A DNA stretch of 64,000 nt from Clarkia xantiana subsp. parviflora (taxonomy: Eukaryota; Streptophyta; Magnoliopsida; Myrtales; Onagraceae). Each line of letters starts with the position of its first letter. Within the stretch, counting starts at the first letter, position 1. The notes beneath the pieces were generated by a model, which was given only the letters and a program-made list of their open reading frames with translations, was not told the origin of the DNA and ran no database searches. Below are positions 1 to 10,756 of this stretch, in pieces. The stretch spans positions 60,064,383 to 60,128,382 of the forward strand of contig JAPTYO010000007.1 of NCBI GenBank assembly GCA_036873135.1. Reading direction: 5' to 3'. A program made the position numbers and the translations under genes.

Positions 1-130
1 TTGACACGGTCTTTGATGTACTACCTGTTACATGCACCTATGGGAGATCCTCGTCCAGGATCTTCACCTCAGGGCGAGCACTGAACCCCCCATTCGTCCC
101 ACTCACCAACCTCTTGCCTGTATCATATCT

Positions 131-478
131 GATGGTGTGGTGGACAAGACTTAGGGACGACTTTATGGCGCAGCGATCAACACAGATCATGATGGGCGCA
201 TCTAAGGAGCGGTGATTCACTCTTCCTTTGGGACCGATCCTTTGGTGGCAGAGGCTCTAGCAGTCCGGGCAGGATTGACCGTTCAACTCCATTTTCCCGA
301 ACTACGCTTTCTCCACACAGATTTCCAACTTTTGTTATCCTTGATAGAATCACCAGACTGTTCTCCTAGTTCGTTATTTGGTATTTTATCGGATATTACT
401 ACTCTTTTATCGGAATCAGATGTTATAGCTAGGTTCGTGGGTAGGTTAGGTGTAGCTCTCGCGCATAAATTATGACTA
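131..478 (+). pseudogene. RNase H-like domain remnant, probably from a LINE
   Basis: One frame reads as an RNase H fold of the kind found at the C-terminus of plant non-LTR retrotransposons. It starts near an SDG motif, passes a PLVAEALAVRAGL stretch and an LHTDFQLLLSL stretch, and ends at a stop at 476-478. The first Asp, the Glu and the second Asp sit where catalytic acidic residues are expected. Two in-frame stops (TAG at 152 and TAA at 203) break the frame, so it is not functional. The upstream part runs off the window start, so the parent element cannot be seen. A plant RNase H-like domain protein is an alternative, but the repeat-rich setting favours a retroelement. Confidence 0.6.
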
Positions 479-495
479 TAACTGTATTGTCGTAG

Positions 496-516
496 TATAT
501 ATATATATATATATAT
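496..516. repeat. TA microsatellite
   Basis: A simple TA dinucleotide run lies just downstream of the RNase H remnant. A second TA run lies at about 1448-1480. No other function is visible. Confidence 0.8.
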
Positions 517-639
517 AGGTTAGGTTTTATTTTAAGTATGTTAAATAATTTTTAGTGCTATAAGGCTTAATTTTGCTAAAGAATTATAATTTTACTTTTG
601 TAGAACCAGTTATAGACATAATTTCTTAGTCGCCGAATT

Positions 640-921
640 TAATACTTAGCTGACCTGAAGGCATATACATTTGAATAAAATTGGCAATATTAAGTGAATT
701 GAGTACCGAAAGGGCGTAATTAAAAATTATATTTTTTAATTCGTAATAAAACCTCCGAACTCGAATTTCTGATCGTAGACCGACTTTATACCTAGGCATT
801 TAATTCGTTATTCGATTAGGTAATTTAGGTTTCTAGTTAGCCGTAATTAACTAGTGGCTACTCTTTTAAAATCAACGTTTTCAAAACGTAATCCGTCGTA
901 GGTCAGATTTTAGGCCTGACA
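640..921 (+). mobile_element. Element A: 3' end (U5-like module) of a truncated 5' LTR
   Basis: This stretch carries the conserved end of the A/B/C family LTR: a block around ACCGAAAGGGCGTAATT, then TTCTGATCGTAGACCGA, then the terminal CTGACA. The same module ends the LTRs at 39219 and 46956 on the plus strand and at 20313 and 37206 on the minus strand. The upstream part of the LTR (promoter and GC-rich block) is not seen here, so the copy is truncated. It is the oldest-looking copy in the window. Confidence 0.7.
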
Positions 922-936
922 CATAATATCCTACAG

Positions 937-948
937 TGGTATCAGAGC
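937..948 (+). promoter_or_regulatory. Primer-binding-site-like sequence, tRNA-iMet type
   Basis: TGGTATCAGAGC is the classic copia-type primer site complementary to initiator tRNA-Met. It follows CCTACA (930-935), the same six bases that end the copia LTR at 17668. It lies only 15 bases after the end of an LTR whose relatives use a different primer site (TGGCGACTCTGCTGGGGA at 39223). This suggests that a copia LTR end was fused to element A by insertion and later deletion. Confidence 0.6.
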
Positions 949-1447
949 AAGTGTTATGGAGTTCATGATTTTGAAAAAAAAAAAATTGGTGTTCTTGAAG
1001 TTTTTGGTAAAACTGTTCATGAAATTGGGTGTTTTTCGGTTAAACTGGTGTTCCTGATTTTCAAGAAAAACGTGACATTTGTCGAAATCAAACATTAGAT
1101 TAATGATCTTAGTAAAATTTTATCTTGAAATTTGACCACTAGCCCTTATTACTAGTTTCGACCGCACAATGTTAGGGTTTACATAGTGAATTTTATTTTA
1201 TTTCTTAGGCCCCAAGTAACCCTAAAATTCGGCCGAAATTTCCTAATGTAAATTTTTGTAAAACTCGGCTAATAGTATGATGGATTAGGCCAAAATTAGG
1301 GCTACATTCACATGGTAATTGTGATAATATCTATAAATATATTTTAGCACAATATTATGAATATTGATAATATTGATAGATTTAGTTACCATAAAGATTG
1401 CGAAAACATATTGTTGATAGATTTATATCTCTAAATATACAATATTG

Positions 1448-1483
<36 letters not shown>

Positions 1484-3142
1484 GCGAATATTGGAAATCA
1501 TATTTATAATTATTCTTACTTGGTGGCTAAGTTAAGTTTTTAAAGGATTTTAAAACCCTACTTAGCCCACAAGAAAGAATTCGGCCGAACCCTATAGGGT
1601 ATTGGGCCGGTCCAATTTTGCACATCCGGGTCGGGTCAATTGACCCGGAGGACCATGAAACCCGAACCGGGCCGGGTTCCACTGGTCCAACCGGAGTGGG
1701 TTAACCAATCCGGGTTTTCTCAGTCGGTCCGACCAATCAGGGTCGGGTCAGACCGGGTAACTAATGAGTCGAACCAAACCGACCTGGTTTGTGTGAAAAC
1801 CGAACCAAACCTATTTTGCCAAACCATACTTGTTATGACATAAGAAGTCTATACAACGGTAAAATCGTAATTACACCATACTTGTTCACACATGAAGGCC
1901 ACGTTGTTGACACATGGACGTAAAATGTACTGTATTGACAAGTGCGGTCCTTAATAGCAAATACAACAAAAAATTACGCAAAACCGAATATATCCATGGG
2001 TAATTTCGGTAAGAACTTCATATTAACAATTTATTTAATATTTTATTACGATTTTGGTCAGAATAAGGTATGAATTATGTCTGTAATTCATGACTGTATT
2101 AAAAATTTCGGTCTTTAAACTTCGTTTATTACATACCCTGTTAATGCAGATAAATCTTGTATGGAAATTCGGTCGACAATTGGTATTGAATTTTTTTTCA
2201 TCAAATAAAAATTCAATCGGTCGGATGGGTACCCAATTCCTAACTGAGCATCAATCAGAAACGACACGGTATCAAATCGCCTTTTTCTTGCAATTTTGAG
2301 AAAATAGTTTTAATCCCTTTGTTATAGTGAAGTCTTACAATGACGTTTATAAAAATAAAAAAATTCTTACAATGACTATTACATGCGTTGGAATTGTTAG
2401 TGACTAAACCAGAATAGTCAGTGCGACAAGTTTATAATCTATATATTATTTACGAATTATTAACGCGTGCGTTGCACGCGCATCGATCGTCTAAGTTTTA
2501 AGATACATAATTTATATTAAGATTTTTAATATGATAATATTTAATTAATACATGGGCAAGTTGAGGGTTGCGAGAATTGAATCTGTGTGATAGATAAGAA
2601 CGAAAAAATGTAATTCAAAACGCGAAAAACAGAAGATGTTAAATAGGTACAAAATTAACTAGTTTTCAATTACGGTACTAAATTATCATTACATGTGTAT
2701 ATATTTACTGTTATAATTAATAACGAGTTGGATCTCACATGACGTGGGTTATTAACGACAAAGTTGTATTTAACTCATCAACTTGAGAAGTGAAGAATGT
2801 AAACCCGTACTTAACCACTTAGAAGCATCGGTGGAGCAGTTTGACCTATACAAACGTCACTATACACTTTCCATGCAATTTTATACTATAATACCAACAA
2901 AAATTGATTTAATTCTAAATGAAAATTCACTTCATTAAAATTTAAAGTTTATACTTGACTTTACGTCAATTACTTATTTAATTACTTATTATTAGGTTGT
3001 ACACAATTTGATTAAATTGACAGACGGAAGAACTAAATTAATTGTTCGAGATCCAAAATGTTGGACGATGAGTAACATGTTATCCGTAAAAGGTCAAAAT
3101 TGAATAACAATGGTTGACCCATATTTTGATACTTTCTATGAT
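949..3142. other. Non-coding retroelement leader-like DNA, no gene seen
   Basis: No convincing coding frame is present. The part from 1000 to 1640 is AT-rich. It shares a short landmark (CTTGGTGGCTAAGTTA near 1519) with the reverse strand of 16090-16120, in the copia element on the minus strand, so it may be a copia leader. Positions 1558-1790 are dense in CCGGGT and ACCCGG words. A small hairpin, GCGTGC/GCACGC, lies near 2464-2481. The remainder looks like unstructured AT-rich sequence. Confidence 0.4.
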
Positions 3143-3253
3143 TTGACAAGGTCCTGTGATCCCGATGATGGGGTGAGGAAACCACCGTGTCGGGAACCTT
3201 GTAGAGCAAAGCCACACATTTTTTACGCCCCCTAACATATCGTGTTTTATCCA
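3143..3253 (+). repeat. Element A: conserved leader block
   Basis: The sequence beginning GACAAGGTCCTGTGATCCC and ending near the CCTAACATATCGTG motif recurs in element C (39530-39655, plus strand) and in element B (36765-36870, minus strand). In B and C it lies a few hundred bases downstream of the primer-binding site. Its conservation against a drifting AT-rich background suggests a packaging or dimerisation role, but that is inference. Confidence 0.6.
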
Positions 3254-3359
3254 TATTTTTAGTTGTAAGGTAAACTGTAAGTTTTTCTTTCTAACTGTGT
3301 AACTTTTATTTCTAAGCATGGATCCCATCGCATTTTTAAAAAAAAATTAAAACAAAAAA

Positions 3360-5010
3360 ATCATATTTGCAGCATGTCTCGTAGGTAGAATTTTCATTTT
3401 CAAACGTACGTTGCATATGTACAATTTTCATAAACCTCTTACCTTAATTTTTGTTCTAAACAAGCGTCTCATACACATTATTAAAAAAACTCATTACGTA
3501 AGTTGTAATTTTTGTTAGTGCGTGATACATGCATTATAAAAAAACTTTTTCAGCTAAGTAGATACTCATTTAGTTGTAGAAATTTTATTTTCAAACATGT
3601 ATTTCGTATGCATTGTTTTTTGGGTTAACAGGTCTTTTGGTCCATGATGTTTGACAACTTTTGGGTTTTGGTCAATGATGTTTTTTTTTACCTAGTTTAA
3701 GTACCATATGTTTGCAGATTTTTTCTAGTTTTGGTCTAACCGTTACATTCCGTCCATTTTTTGACATGTACAAGTCACGTGATCCACACTAAACTTTCAA
3801 TTTTGTTCAATTTAGTCCCTCTAATACTTTCACAACCTTTTTTTGGTTCAATTTAGTCCCGAAGTTTCAAAAATTCAATTGGACCTATTGTCCAATTGGG
3901 GTCAATTTTGAAACTTTGGGACTAAATTGAACAAAAAAAAGTTTAGGAAAGTATTAGAGGGACTAAATTTAAAGTTTAGAGTGGGTCACGTGACTTGAAC
4001 ATGTCAAAAAATGGACGGAATGTAACGGTTAGACCAAAACTAGAAAAAATCTGCAAACATATGGTATCAAAACTAGGTAAAAAAAACATCATTGACCAAA
4101 ACCCAAAAGTTGTCAAACATCTAGACCTAAAGACTTGTTAACCCTTGTTTTTTTTTTAAAACCTCTAACCTGAATTTTTTATTTTAAACATGTGTTTCGT
4201 GCGAATTATTTTTGAAAAAACTTTTCAGGTAAGTTGTAATTTTGGTTAGTGCGTTGTGTATACATTACTTTTAAAAAAAACATGTTAGGAAAATTGTAAT
4301 TCTTCTTTAGCTATTAGAACTTCTAATTTCAAACGTGCATTCCATATGCATCATTTAAAAAAAAAAGCTTTTTACATGAATTGTTTTATTTTTTAATGCA
4401 TCCATTATGCACTAATTTTTTTTTAAAAAAAACTTTTTAGATAAATCGTAGGCTCTCTTAGTTTTATGGCTCTTTGTTTTAAAAAAACATTTTACCTGCA
4501 TTTTTAATCAAAAGACGTGCATCTCATATGCATTATTTTCGAAAAAACCTTTCAGGTAAATTTTAATTTTTGTTAGTTATAGAACTTTTATTTTTAAATT
4601 TACATCTAATTTTTGTGCATCTCGTATGCATTCTTTTCATTAAAAAATTTCACGTGAATTTTTAATTTTGAGCAACTAAGATGCATTGATTTTTTTCGTC
4701 TTAAAAAAAAAAATCAAGTAGTTTGTAAGTTTCCTTAACTTTACAACTTTCATCTCATGTACATCTCAAAGGCATTATTTTAGGAAAAAAGAGTTTTTAG
4801 ATAGATTGTAAATATTCTCTTAGTTGTTGAGCTTTTAATTCCAAACATGCATTGCATTTGCATTTCTTTTTATAAAAAAAACTTTACATGGATTTTTCAT
4901 TTCGTACATACATTACATATGTATCATTCAGGTAAACTGGTTGTATGTTGTAAGTTTTTTTAAAAGTAGAACTTTAATTTTCGAGCACGCATGAGCATAA
5001 AAAAAAACTC
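3360..5010 (+). repeat. Element A: diverged ATGCAT-type repeat block
   Basis: Units of roughly 60-70 bases repeat throughout. Each has a half built on a palindromic core such as CATATGCAT or CGTATGCAT, a run of T or A, and a half reading CAGGTAAGTTGTAATTTT. Units are strongly diverged and vary in length. The same block type occurs in element B (25380-26176 and 36578-36770, reversed) and in element C (39720-40290 and 42100-43250). A foldback MITE interrupts it at 3622-4144. Confidence 0.6.
3622..4144. mobile_element. Foldback MITE with about 255-bp inverted arms, Mutator-like
   Basis: The left arm starts GGGTTAACAGGTCTTT and the right arm ends with the near-perfect complement of it. Nearly the whole element pairs with itself around a short loop near 3880. 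The 9-base word TTGTTTTTT flanks both sides (3613-3621 and 4145-4153), which fits the 9-bp target duplications of Mutator-like elements, although that word is of low complexity. There is no transposase. Arm similarity is high, so the insertion is relatively young and transcripts would form a long hairpin. Confidence 0.75.
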
Positions 5011-5239
5011 AAAGTGTCATTCGTTTTTATCGAAGGTGTATTGCAATTTTTTCGGCAAGATCGTCTCAATCTTCGCATGAGCTAGCGTTAAAAAAAAAGA
5101 TATGATTATATTTGTTGAGAAAATAGTTTAAATGTGCAGTTGAGTGCGACTATTCGAGTTTAAACAAATGACGAGAATTTTTTTTTGAAAAAAACTTTAT
5201 TTTGAACATCTGTCCTGCGTTCTAACCAGAAATTGCAGT

Positions 5240-6420
5240 CAGCAAACTCGGTAAACTCCATGATGGTGCAAAACACCCTAGATCACAAATTTTGATTCAC
5301 TCTTAAATGTAATCAAAATTATGAAATGACTGACATTAGAGTTTTCAAAAAAAATCATGCATGATTTTTCATATGCCCCACACTGATTTTTCATTCAATC
5401 TTTTTAGGTACCCTTGGTCATGTATCATTTACATATAAGTTCTGCCGGCCTAATGGGGCAACGTATAAAAGGAACGTATAACCATTCAGTTGCACGAAGA
5501 ACAAATCGCGCACTCGGGATTTCCAATGCTCAGGTGCGATGAATTGCACTCTATTTTTTCTTAAGATTTGAGTGTCCCTACTTTTGTTGCAAATCAGACA
5601 ACCACTACGACCGATGTCGCAACCGCGTGAAATGTGACTGCTTCAGGGAACTACCATGCCAAAATTCCACCTACCATGTGTGGAATTCATACGCGTCCCC
5701 GAACTAAGCCGTACATCTGTTTTTGGTGAGGTCTAAACCGGTCAGTGGTAACCAAAGGGTATCCCCCGTTCAGATCGAACACAACCATCAGATGGAAAAT
5801 CCAGACATGCAGCAGGTCCAGTCACATCGCGAGCACATTGCCCACTAAAAAAATCCAACACCCGGGTAAGAGAAGCTGTGATAATTTTTATCCTCGAAAT
5901 TTAAGTTTTTCTTTAATCATTGTGCAGCTTGCATAATCACCCAAATCAAAGCCCCTGAAGAGCACACCTCGTGCACGACCCATTGCTCGCCGACCGTTCT
6001 TGTGCCAGCTGTCGAATTTATCCAAGATGCCTCAGGCGATATCTATAGCCAAATTTATCATTTGTGGACTACTGTGTCAAACTCAACACCATTTAGGTGT
6101 GTTCATTAACTAGGTCATTCATCCTGAATGCGACGAGCCTAACCCGATAGGTGCTAGTCATGGGGCATCCCCAGACGAAATTGAGCAATAGTCGGGGCAC
6201 TTGGGAAGCCGAGAGAAGAAATCATTGTCTATGTCATCCATTGGTCGTAGGGTCCATCCAGGGCGTTGACACGACTGACGTATTTTAACTCAATCAACTG
6301 AGTCCTTCTCTAGAAGATGTTTTGGATTATAAATTTTCAATCTGCCACTAGGGGCATGTAAAAAATTATTGTTGATTATTTTCGGTAAATTTTATTTAAA
6401 AAAAATCGGGTGCAAAAAGA
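5240..6420 (+). other. Element A: conserved non-coding interior
   Basis: This stretch has no credible coding frame but recurs in elements B (about 23900-25250, reversed) and C (about 40500-41900, reversed). Landmarks are the CATGCATGATTTTTC word near 5357, a TGCAAAACACC word near 5266, and the segment around 5690-5750 with CGTACATCTG. In A the sub-blocks appear in a different order and strand from those in C, so internal rearrangement occurred. Confidence 0.45.
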
Positions 6421-6424
6421 AATA

Positions 6425-7400
6425 ATTTTTCTTTAGGGTCACAGCCGCCATTTCATTGGCTATCGAGAAAAATAAAGAGAGTGCTCATGCAAATTTTGTG
6501 AGAGCAATGAAGAAATAAAAAGGTCACCGTTGTTCCTAAATCAACTACAAATAAAAGGGTCACACTCATCCCTAAAATGACTATAAAAAAGGGACACGGC
6601 CACCCTTCAAATGGCTACAGATAAAGAGCGCTCTCGCAACATTGAAGGCGAGAAATTAGCGAAAGGGCCACAACCACCCCTAAGATGGCTACCTACAAAG
6701 AGTGTTCCCTGAATCCTGAGAGGATGGGAGATTGTTGAAAGGGCCACAGCCACCCTCAAGAAGACTACATATAAAGAGTATTCCCGTGAATCTTGTGAGT
6801 CTGGGAAATCATTTGAAAGGGCCACAACCACCCTTAAAACGGCTACAAATCAAAAAGAGCGCTCCTGGAACATCGACGACGGGATATAAATGAAAGGGCC
6901 ACATCCACCATCCAAATGGCTACAAATCAATTCACTATTTCGAACAAATCCCTAAATTCAAAACTACCTGTTATCCAATAAAGACCTAAAATTCCTAATA
7001 ATAAACCAAAATCCCCTACACGATTAGTTACAAAAGCTTTTTGACAAGCAGTTGCTGCAATAGGTCGCGTGAACCAAAAACCTATGAATAGGTAAGAACA
7101 CATTCCAACTAATTCCCAAAAAATATAAATTTGTATCAAATTCGAACTAGTAACTAATCCTAACATTGAGGTGTTGAAAAAACTCAGATAAGAAAAAAAT
7201 CTTAAATATCCTTGATCATGAGACATATAATTATCACTATAAAAAAGAACCAAAATTCCAACAATGAACTCCCGTGACATTGAAGACAGTGAGGAAATGG
7301 TCACAACCACCTTCCAAACGGCTACAAATACTCTCGCACCGAAACGGGAAATAAAGTACGGGTCACAGCCACCGTTTAATCGGCTACCAAATAAAGAGTG
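6425..7400 (+). repeat. Element A: GGCCACAGCCACCCT repeat block
   Basis: Irregular tandem units of roughly 70-110 bases centre on AAGGGCCACAGCCACCCT, followed by CAAATGGCTACAAAT and a variable AGAGCGCTC-like tail. Matching blocks are at 43305-44100 in element C and, reversed, at 23245-23830 in element B. An inserted plastid fragment splits the array at 6931-7264. Short open frames through the units are by-products of repetition. Confidence 0.75.
6931..7264 (-). pseudogene. ndhF: Nuclear insertion of plastid DNA: internal fragment of ndhF
   Basis: Read on the minus strand, the segment encodes about 110 residues of the plastid NAD(P)H dehydrogenase subunit 5, a membrane proton-pumping subunit. 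Recognisable stretches are [35 protein letters not shown] and [18 protein letters not shown]. Both ends stop mid-gene and run directly into element A repeats, and the protein is only a fraction of the full ndhF length of over 700 residues. It therefore cannot function. The frame is fully open with few apparent changes, which suggests recent transfer. Breakpoints are accurate to a few bases. Confidence 0.93.
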
Positions 7401-7699
7401 CTTCCGCTAGGTTGAAAACCCGAAAGTGCGGCCTAGTCAAAATTAGAAAATGAGAGGCATGGTTGCAAATTCAGAAATTGCAATCATGGCAAAAGGAGAG
7501 AAAAATGAAATCCCGACGGAATGAAAACCCCAAGGGGCAATCCATGAATAATTAGGGAAACTGAGGGGCACAGTCTAAAATATCTCAAAGTCGACCGTGG
7601 CAAAAGGAGAGAATATGAGATATTAAAAAAAAATCCCGCTAAGTTGTTGCGCCATGCATAACTTAGGAAAAAATTCGGGACATACATTCAAGCCGTCAA

Positions 7700-8640
7700 G
7701 CCACTAGAAGCTCTTCCCCAACGGACACCACTAGAGGCCCTTCTCATACAGACGCCACTAGAGGCTTTTATCAGACGGACGCCACTAGGGGCATTTCTCC
7801 GACATACGCCACTTAGAGGCTCTTCTCCAACGGACGCCACTAGAGGTTCTTCTCCGATTGGCGCCACTAGAGGCTCTTCTCCAACGGACGCCACTAGAGG
7901 CTCTTTTCAAAATACCCTCCACTAGAGGCTTTTCTTTATCGCACGCCACTGGAGGCATCGCCTATCAAGATTTTACTTTATTGCACGCAACTGGAGGCTC
8001 TACCTTTTCGTACGCCATTGAAGGCTCTACTTTCTGCATCGCCAACAGAGGCACCGCCAACAGGGGCACCGCCAACCGAGGCTTTATTTTCTGCATCGCC
8101 ATTGGAGGCTTTACTTTCTGCACTGCCAACGGAACCACCGCCGACCGAGGCTTTCCTTCTCCCAACGCAACTGGAGGCTCTACTTTATGCATCGCCAACG
8201 GGGGCACCGCCAACAAGGGCACCGCCGACCGAGGCTTTAATTTTCCGCACGGCACTGGAGGCTTTACTTTCTGCACCGTCAACGGAGGCACCGACAACAT
8301 GGGCACCGCCAACCGAGGCTTTACTTTTTTCGCACGCCACTAGAGGCTTTACTTTCTGCACCGTCAACGGAGGCACCGCCAACAGGGGCACCACCGAACG
8401 AGGCTTTACTTTTCCGAACACCACTAGAGGCTTTACTTTTCTGCAACGCCAACGGAGGCACCGCCAATAGAGGCACCGCCAATAGAGGCACCGCCGACTG
8501 AGGATCTACTTTCCGCATCTCCAACAGAGGCACTGCCAAAAGGGGCACCGCCGACTAAGACTTTAATTTTCCACATTACCAATAGAAGCACCGCCAACTG
8601 GGGCACCGCCGACAAAGGTTTTTTTTATCATTTCCGCACC
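7700..8640 (+). repeat. Element A: minisatellite of the CGCCACTAGAGGCTT type
   Basis: Tandem units of about 27 bases read CGCCACTAGAGGCTTTTCT or CACCGCCAACAGAGGC with variants. The array is homologous to the 27-bp array of element C (44566-45000) and to the reversed array of element B (22100-22610). The left half (7700-7950) is dominated by the GCCACTAGAGGC form and the right half by the CACCGCCAAC form. Several frames on both strands remain open because the unit is a multiple of three and stop-free. Confidence 0.8.
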
Positions 8641-8751
8641 AGTCAAAATAAGCATGTGAGCCACCTTGAAGACTTCAAAACAAGAGAAGTCAAATTCGGT
8701 TTTTTCTTGTCTTTGGATAAGCCCCCCTCGAACAAGTTCTACGGTGGCATG

Positions 8752-8768
8752 CCCAAAGAGGGGCGAAC
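8752..8768 (+). promoter_or_regulatory. Element A: polypurine tract
   Basis: CCCAAAGAGGGGCGAAC immediately precedes the LTR start TGTAAACACTCG. The matching tracts are AAAGAGGGGCAAAC in element C (45311-45324) and its reverse complement in element B (21972-21985). This is the expected primer for plus-strand DNA synthesis. Confidence 0.8.
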
Positions 8769-9063
8769 TGTAAACACTCGATTTTGACCTGGAAATAATG
8801 TCATTATATGTGACGTGTCATTTTCAGATATGTCACCTTACGAAGTGTCCAAAAATGCTCATGTGCATATTAGAGTAAATAAATAAATATATATTTTTAA
8901 ATATCTCGGTTATATTCGAAATTATAAAAAAAAAATGTAATAGTTATTTATCTGTAAGATAATTATCTATAGGTATTATCTCCTATTATTTAGGGATAAT
9001 TATTTATATATATTTATCCGAAAGAATTTATCTGTCAGTTATTTTATCAAATATCTAAGAGAT
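8769..9063 (+). mobile_element. Element A: 3' LTR, first part
   Basis: It begins TGTAAACACTCGATTTTGACC, as does the element C LTR at 45325, and continues with the CCAAAAATGCTCA and ATTATCTGTAAGAT landmarks. A copia element then interrupts it. The LTR resumes at 16591 after the GAGAT duplication (9059-9063 and 16591-16595). Confidence 0.8.
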
Positions 9064-9630
9064 TGTTGGATTACGGGGACGTAATACTACGGAATGCTAA
9101 ACGTGTACATGCAAGTAAACTAATTACGCAGCGGAATAAACGTGTACACATACCTCAATAGCTTTCCTGCCCAAGAACGATGTGGAGGGAGTTCTGATCC
9201 TCCGGTCGGAACCCGTACAAGTTCTTCGTGAGAAGAAGTCCTACGCGGTATAAGCTCCACAGCAAATCCTCTAATCGATTCTTCAACGGGGATAGAACCT
9301 CGGAATGACTATGATGTGCCGAAATTTCTACTAAGGGGGTGAGAGGGTTTCTCTCAAGTTCCTCAATGGAGGGACTTATGAATTACTTGATGTGCAAAAC
9401 CACTTAGGTGACACCCCTATATATAAAAGTCCACTCTAACCAATGTGGTACATAGGGTTCGGCCGAACCACATGTTTAAGGAAGGGAAGCCCAATTTTGG
9501 GCCTCCCATGTAAATTAGGAATTGGGTCGAGCCCAATTAACCTAATGTGACATTTACCCAATTGTCTTATGTAATATCCTTAATATTAACGGGCTACCAT
9601 TTACGGCGCCACGTCACCATATGCTAACAA
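9064..9630 (-). repeat. Copia element (minus): 3' LTR
   Basis: The LTR is 567 bp with ends TGTTGG and TAACA, as read on the plus strand. A TATA-like TATATATAGG, read on the minus strand, lies near 9417-9427. Just inside the right end, GAGTGGGAGT on the minus strand (9631-9640) is a plausible polypurine tract. The part from 9440 to 9630 is repeated at 16400-16590. Confidence 0.85.
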
Positions 9631-10756
9631 CTCCCACTCGCCGGAATGAGAGGGTGCCTGTTAATGTATTGTTATCCAATAGCATCAACATTTTAGTCTT
9701 CAGTTATTGTCTCCGTCTCCGAATATTTCATACGAGGTTTGCCGTGCGACCGACGGATACGACGGGCATTGTTCTACTCATCTGTTAGGAGTATTGTAGC
9801 GCCTGCAGAACGTTGATTCCCTGTCGTAAATCAATTATGTCAAAAGCAAAATATGTACCGCACTGTATCCTTGGTCAACTGATAATTCTCCAATTGCCCA
9901 GTTTTCCACATAGGAATACTTCTCCAGGGCATCCGTACAAGTGTTCACAACCTTTAACTAATATTCAGTTGGTGGCCACCTAGTGAACACAAGATTCGGT
10001 GAATTATAGGTGAACATGACCATACCCATCGCTTACACCCATAGTCTAACTCAACCGGTTTCCAAGACGTGATCATTTTGCATTTTTCTTTGGCTCTACG
10101 CTCGTACGCCGGGAAGCGAACATTGAGCCAGACCTTAGGTATAAGTTCTGAGTCCGAGAGGATACTTTGGATGCCTCTTCATAAGACACCCGGGATCAAT
10201 CACACGCTCAAGGTGAAGAAGTATGCGCCCTTTGAATCACAAGGATTCTAGCTAGCACAACCGAGCATGACCCCGTGGTCGAACATGGCACGCGCAGTAT
10301 GAAGCACGCGTCGATAGCACACTTGGACAAGCCAGGGATGGGATATGTCAATCATGCTATTGTAGAATCTTTCATCTGGCCCTGAATGTTGTTTTACTGA
10401 TGGACAGAGTCCAACACGGCGATTTACAAAATGAAGATCAAAGTCATGCTTTTAGGCGTGACAAAGTTATCGTTTCGTTTAACCAGGTTTATCCCCTGGT
10501 TCTTAGCCAATCTTGTTGTGGTAGAGGTCCCCCTCTCCTACAAGATAACCGTGCCTGTGTGACGAGGTATGGTTCATATTCGACATAATTTTGGTGGAAG
10601 AATTTTACTCTTCCTACGACTTAGTTTATAGACCGTAAAATCCGATGTTATTTATCATTATGACGTCGATGAATCATATACTCAATTTGAAATTCTTTTA
10701 TTCAATCGAAATATTATTTCAAAAGTCAAAATGCTATCACTTATACATGCCACATA
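9631..10756 (-). other. Copia element (minus): 3' untranslated region
   Basis: About 1.1 kb separates the RNase H stop codon from the 3' LTR. I find no convincing protein in it on either strand. This is long for a copia element and may include a decayed extra segment or an old insertion. Confidence 0.5.

Noticed and set aside
2464..2498. Helitron 3' end (hairpin GCGTGC/GCACGC followed by CTAA)
   Set aside because: The hairpin is short, the base after CTAA is not the expected T, and no 5' TC end or helicase is visible.
6927..7310. A functional membrane protein gene
   Set aside because: It is an internal ndhF fragment whose ends run into repeat sequence; the flanking residues come from the repeats.
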